Origin: a bacterium | GTDB taxonomy: Bacteria > Blakebacterota > Blakebacteria > Blakebacterales > Blakebacteraceae | Direction: 5' to 3' | Assembly (NCBI GenBank): GCA_025774615.1 | Contig: JALGVQ010000040.1 | Span: 1 to 17,587 of the forward strand | DNA length: 17,587 bases | Part shown: piece after piece, positions 14,202 through 17,587 of the stretch | Position numbering within the stretch: position 1 is the first letter of the stretch | Layout: the number at the start of each line of letters is the position of its first letter | Made by a program: the position numbers and the translations under genes | Notes under the pieces: generated by a model | The model's input: only the letters and a program-made list of their open reading frames with translations | Databases searched by the model: none | Told to the model about the DNA's origin: nothing

Positions 14202-15046
14202 ACATGAAGGCCGGTTCCGACCTCAAGATCCGCACACTGGTGGCCATCGCCGGTATCCCCATCCTGCTCACAGCGGTAGTTCTCGGTGACTTCATCTTCT
14301 TCTTCGTCGTCATGGTCATCGCGCTGAGGGCGGTCTGGGAGATCCCCCACATCTTTACCGTAAAAGAGGGGGCCGTGCCAATCCGTGTGGTCGGTTCCCT
14401 CGGTACCGTCGCCCTCCTGGCCGACGCCTGGTGGAACGGGGGAGCCGGCTGGGGTGTGATACTGCTCGGTGGCGCCACGCTCATCCTGCTCACAGAGGTA
14501 TTCAGAACGAAGGACCCCGACCCCTCCCGGGTGACAGGCGGTACGCTCACCGCCTGGCTCTGGGTCACGATCCCGCTGGCGCATCTCCTCTGGTTGCGGG
14601 GGGCCCCGGGGATCATGGGATCTCCGCCCGCAGCGGGCGCCTGGCTCGTCATGGCGATGTGGGTCATGATCTGGCTCTCCGATTCAGCCGCCTACTTCAT
14701 CGGCCGCTCCTTCGGAAAGAGGAAGCTCCACGAGGCGGTATCGCCGAACAAGACGTGGGAGGGTACCATAGCCGGTCTGGTGGCGGGCGCGATCACCGGA
14801 GGTGTCCTGGCCGCGGCGGTTCCCCGACTCCTCTGGGACATCCCCTTCGGTCTTCTGGTGGGATTCCTGATCGGTGTCACGGCAGCGCTGGGCGATCTCA
14901 TGGAGTCCCGGCTCAAGCGGGGTGCCGGTCTGAAGGACGTGGGGGAGATACTTCCCGGTCATGGGGGCTTTCTCGACCGGTTCGATTCTACACTGTTTTC
15001 GGCACCATTCCTGTATTATGTCCTGATAGTGCGAGAACTCCTCTGA
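14198..15046 (+). CDS. cdsA: Phosphatidate cytidylyltransferase
   Basis: CdsA makes CDP-diacylglycerol from phosphatidate and CTP for phospholipid synthesis. The 282-residue membrane protein has multiple hydrophobic segments and the family signature near its end: SDSAAYFIGRSFGKRKL, SPNKTWEG, then GDLMESRLKRGAGLKDVG and LPGHGGFLDRFDS. These polar residues bind the metal and CTP. ATG 14198 forms an ATGA overlap with uppS; ATG 14204 is an alternative start two codons in. A 31-nt gap separates it from dxr. Confidence 0.96.
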   Translation: MNMKAGSDLKIRTLVAIAGIPILLTAVVLGDFIFFFVVMVIALRAVWEIPHIFTVKEGAVPIRVVGSLGTVALLADAWWNGGAGWGVILLGGATLILLTEVFRTKDPDPSRVTGGTLTAWLWVTIPLAHLLWLRGAPGIMGSPPAAGAWLVMAMWVMIWLSDSAAYFIGRSFGKRKLHEAVSPNKTWEGTIAGLVAGAITGGVLAAAVPRLLWDIPFGLLVGFLIGVTAALGDLMESRLKRGAGLKDVGEILPGHGGFLDRFDSTLFSAPFLYYVLIVRELL

Positions 15047-15077
15047 CCTCCGTGTATCGAAGAATCCGGGAGAAATT

Positions 15078-16286
15078 GTGAGCAGTTGTCACGTAGCGAT
15101 ACTGGGATCGACTGGTTCCATAGGCACCAGCACCTTCGAGGTGCTCAATGGCCTCGAGGAACAGGGACACGATGTCCGTGTGGCGGCGCTTGCCACCCAC
15201 CGGTCGATACCGAAGCTGGTGGAGCAGGTGAAGCGCTGGAAGCCGGCGCTTGCGGTCGTGGCCGATGCATCGCTGGTCGACGAACTCCGAAAGGCGCTTG
15301 ATGGATTTGAGGCGATGCCGGAGATCGCCGGTGGAGCAGACGCGGTTGTGCGGGTAGCAACGCACGGTGAGGCGGAGATCATCGTGAACGCCATGGTGGG
15401 AAGCAGCGGACTGCTCCCCACGGTCAGGGCGCTGGAGGCCGGGAAACGGGTGGCACTGGCGAACAAGGAGGCCCTCGTGGTCGGGGGCCGTCTGGTCACC
15501 GATCTCGCGCGGCAACCGGCTGCGAACGGGATCCCCCGCCTGATGCCGGTAGACAGCGAGCACAGCGCTCTCTTCCAGGCCCTCGGCCATCATCCGGACA
15601 GGGAAGTGGCTCAGCTTCTTCTGACCGCGTCCGGCGGACCCTTCCGGGAGACGCCTTCGGAAGAGTTCCACCTGATCACCCCCGAGCGGGCGCTCCGTCA
15701 TCCCACCTGGACGATGGGCAGGAAGATCACGATCGATTCGGCGACCCTCATGAACAAGGGACTCGAAGTCATAGAAGCGCACTGGCTTTTCGATATCCCG
15801 GTGGAGAGGATCGGCGTGGTCGTTCATCCGCAGAGTATCGTGCACAGCATGGTCGAGTTCGTCGACGGCAACTTTCTCGCTCACTTCTCCGTACCTGACA
15901 TGCGGTTGCCGATACAGTACGCGCTGACCTATCCCGACCGGCAGCCGATGGTTGTCGGCAGGCGGCTGAAGGTCGAGGAGCTGGAGGACCTGCAGTTCCT
16001 GCCGCCCGATGAGGAGCGCTTCCCCTCGATCGGACTGTGCCGGGAAGCCGTTGCCACGGGAGGAACACTCCCCGCGGTGCTGAATGCCGCCAATGAAGCC
16101 GCGGTGGAGGCATTTCTGGACGGAAATGTTTCCTTCCCCGGCATCACTCATACCGTAAGACAGGTTATGGAGATGCACACACCGTTGCCCGATCCCGACC
16201 TCGGGGACCTCCTTGAGGCGAGCGGGTGGGCGGTGAATCAAGCCAGGAAGGTGATCCTTTCACTGGCACGGGAGAGCAGTTCGTGA
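15078..16286 (+). CDS. dxr: 1-deoxy-D-xylulose 5-phosphate reductoisomerase
   Basis: Dxr converts DXP to 2-C-methyl-D-erythritol 4-phosphate, the first committed MEP-pathway step, so this organism makes isoprenoids by the MEP route. The 402-residue protein shows the NADPH loop GSTGSIG (10-16), LANKEALVVGG, metal ligands D159 and E161 in PVDSEHSA and E230 in NKGLEVIEA, the mobile-loop region RHPTWTMG, and HPQSIVHSMVEF. GTG 15078 follows GGGAG (15068-15072) at five nt. The stop overlaps the GTG of rseP (GTGA). The neighbour uppS uses products of this pathway. Confidence 0.97.
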   Translation: MSSCHVAILGSTGSIGTSTFEVLNGLEEQGHDVRVAALATHRSIPKLVEQVKRWKPALAVVADASLVDELRKALDGFEAMPEIAGGADAVVRVATHGEAEIIVNAMVGSSGLLPTVRALEAGKRVALANKEALVVGGRLVTDLARQPAANGIPRLMPVDSEHSALFQALGHHPDREVAQLLLTASGGPFRETPSEEFHLITPERALRHPTWTMGRKITIDSATLMNKGLEVIEAHWLFDIPVERIGVVVHPQSIVHSMVEFVDGNFLAHFSVPDMRLPIQYALTYPDRQPMVVGRRLKVEELEDLQFLPPDEERFPSIGLCREAVATGGTLPAVLNAANEAAVEAFLDGNVSFPGITHTVRQVMEMHTPLPDPDLGDLLEASGWAVNQARKVILSLARESSS

Positions 16287-17521
16287 CAACGATTCTGATA
16301 CTGATAGTAGTTCTGGGGATATTGATATTCGTCCACGAGCTCGGACATTTCGTGGTGGCGAAGGCGGTTGGAGTACGGGTCCTGAAATTCAGTCTCGGAT
16401 TCGGTCCGAGCATTTTCAGTTTCACCCGGGGTGAGACCGAGTATGCGGTCTGCTGGGTGCCGCTCGGCGGCTATGTGAAGATGGCCGGTGAAGATCCGGA
16501 GGACATCGCCGAGGCCGAGGCCGAGGGCAGGGAACCACAGCCGGGTGATTTCTCGTACGCGAGCGTTCCTCGTCGTCTCGGTATCATCCTGGCGGGACCG
16601 ATCATGAACGTCGTGCTCGCCCTGTTCGTCTACTTCCTGATCTTCTCCATCACCGGCATCACCGAGATCGCGACAACCGTGGTGAGTGACGTGAACCCCG
16701 AGAGCCTGGCGGCCGCTGCCGGGATCGAGCAGGGTGATGAGATCCGCTCGATCGACGGGGTTGCGGTGGATACCTGGGGCGATGCCATCGATCTGATCAC
16801 TGCCGGGATAGGCGTGATCCACGAAGTCGACATCCTCCGGGGCAGTGAAGAGATACGGGTCGAACTGCCGAGCCTGCTCGGTTCCGACGGGGGGCCGGTC
16901 GAAGGAGCGGAGACGGGGTATGGACTCTTCCCGCTCTACGGTTCCCGGATCGCTACGGTCGTGGATACAGGCGCCGCGGCCGCGGCCGGGCTCCAGCAGG
17001 GTGACCGTATCACGCGTATCGGGGACACACCGATTGAGAACTGGCTCGATCTGCGGGCGGCACTCCAGCCGATGGCAGGGGTCCCGGTAGACATCACGTA
17101 CGAACGTGACGAGGAGAGCACCACGATCCTCATCACTCCCGCCGGTCAGATGAACGAAGAGACAGGCGAGATCAGGGGTTTCCTCGGAGTCGGTCCCGAT
17201 CCGAGCGATCTTCCCCTCAATCATATCAGTCTGACCATAGTGCAGGCCGTCGGGGAAGCCGCTGCGGAGACGTGGGAGAAGGGCACCCTGATCGTCGACA
17301 TCCTCGCGAGACTGGTGACCGGTCAGATCTCGATGAAGAAATCACTCGGCGGGCCGGTGATGATCGCCTCTGTCGCCCGCGATTCTGCACGGGCGGGGCT
17401 AGCGATACGGGGGAAACCACTTTCACTGAAATTCCGACTCATCGCGACCCAGGTGGGCATGGCCTTCATCATCCTGATCATGCTCTATGTCACGGTGAAT
17501 GATTTTATGAGGCTCTTTTAG
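16283..17521 (+). CDS. rseP: RseP-family site-2 protease, lacking TM3 and the LDG catalytic motif
   Basis: RseP cleaves membrane-spanning substrates such as anti-sigma factors and remnant signal peptides. GTG 16283 is chosen because it overlaps the dxr stop (GTGA), has GGGAG (16270-16274) upstream, and puts HELGH (H18-H22) in the first membrane helix as usual. Next come the conserved GGYVKMAGE loop, TM2 with GPIMNVVLA, and two PDZ domains (about 135-215 and 225-300). The end is wrong: after LGGPVMIASVARDSARAGL the sequence jumps directly to AIRGKPLSLKF and the last helix. Other RseP proteins have about 37 residues there, holding TM3 and NxxPxPxLDG with the zinc-binding Asp. The 412-residue length fits a loss of that size from a protein of about 450. 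The frame stays open, so this is an in-frame deletion or an assembly collapse near 17399-17405. As written it should be proteolytically inactive. Confidence 0.93.
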   Translation: MTTILILIVVLGILIFVHELGHFVVAKAVGVRVLKFSLGFGPSIFSFTRGETEYAVCWVPLGGYVKMAGEDPEDIAEAEAEGREPQPGDFSYASVPRRLGIILAGPIMNVVLALFVYFLIFSITGITEIATTVVSDVNPESLAAAAGIEQGDEIRSIDGVAVDTWGDAIDLITAGIGVIHEVDILRGSEEIRVELPSLLGSDGGPVEGAETGYGLFPLYGSRIATVVDTGAAAAAGLQQGDRITRIGDTPIENWLDLRAALQPMAGVPVDITYERDEESTTILITPAGQMNEETGEIRGFLGVGPDPSDLPLNHISLTIVQAVGEAAAETWEKGTLIVDILARLVTGQISMKKSLGGPVMIASVARDSARAGLAIRGKPLSLKFRLIATQVGMAFIILIMLYVTVNDFMRLF

Positions 17522-17564
17522 GGCGTGTGAACAATGAGGCGTTCTGAACGTCGTATCAGGTGAG

Positions 17565-17587
17565 ATGGCGAAACAACCACGAATAAA
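17565..17587 (+). CDS. Possible start of a next gene, cut by window end
   Basis: ATG 17565 begins MAKQPRI and runs off the window. AGGTGAG just upstream could be a ribosome-binding site at rather close spacing. It lies 43 nt after rseP on the same strand, where proS or ispG often follows in other bacteria, but seven codons do not allow a name. Confidence 0.35.

Noticed and set aside
14988-16241. Long antisense open frame (417 codons) opposite dxr
   Set aside because: No domain or plausible start context; the + strand encodes a complete Dxr with all catalytic motifs.
16226-16282. Upstream extension of rseP
   Set aside because: It would overlap dxr by about 60 nt and add a polar stretch before the first membrane helix; GTG 16283 fits the GTGA junction and ribosome-binding site.
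16238-17224. Long antisense open frame (328 codons) opposite rseP
   Set aside because: Low-complexity translation without family features; the + strand gene is clear.
1-17587. Search for mobile elements, CRISPR arrays, tRNA/rRNA genes, toxin-antitoxin or defence systems
   Set aside because: No transposase, integrase, regularly spaced repeats, cloverleaf sequence or defence-type domain was seen; the intergenic stretches are all below 300 nt.

Overview
The window is a gene-dense, moderately high-GC bacterial chromosome segment. Every supported gene is on the + strand, and most neighbours overlap by 1-4 nt (GTGA or ATGA junctions). The mix of DapL-type lysine synthesis, tandem deoxynucleoside kinases next to folK, panBCD, a single-domain GlmU and a LytR_C-rsfS-argS block suggests a Gram-negative-type lineage, perhaps FCB-like or another little-cultured group. 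That placement is inference; no marker here fixes the phylum.

Layout. (1) 2-1400: 3' part of groEL, cut by the window edge and carrying a frameshift, then a strong intrinsic terminator. (2) 1556-11978: an uninterrupted run of 14 genes: RibD-type reductase, dapB, dapL, folB, folK, two deoxynucleoside kinases, panB, panC, panD, glmU-type uridylyltransferase, a LytR_C membrane protein, rsfS and argS. It links lysine/diaminopimelate, folate, deoxynucleotide salvage, pantothenate/CoA, UDP-GlcNAc and translation. (3) 11979-12230: 252-nt spacer with a weak terminator-like hairpin and a candidate promoter, leading to a TPR lipoprotein gene. (4) 13308-13433: spacer with a strong hairpin terminator, then the isoprenoid/envelope operon uppS-cdsA-dxr-rseP. 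(5) The last bases may hold the first codons of another gene.

The housekeeping content is ordinary, but several conserved genes carry oddities: groEL appears to have lost about 17 nt with a frameshift; glmU has no ATG, GTG or TTG that would keep its nucleotide-binding motif; argS reads NVVS where class I synthetases have HIGH; and rseP is open in frame but lacks the third membrane segment and the catalytic LDG motif. Either this copy or assembly has suffered deletions, or some of these are genuine lineage variants. The most biologically suggestive item is the tandem pair of diverged deoxynucleoside kinases. I found no mobile element, CRISPR array, tRNA, rRNA or defence system.
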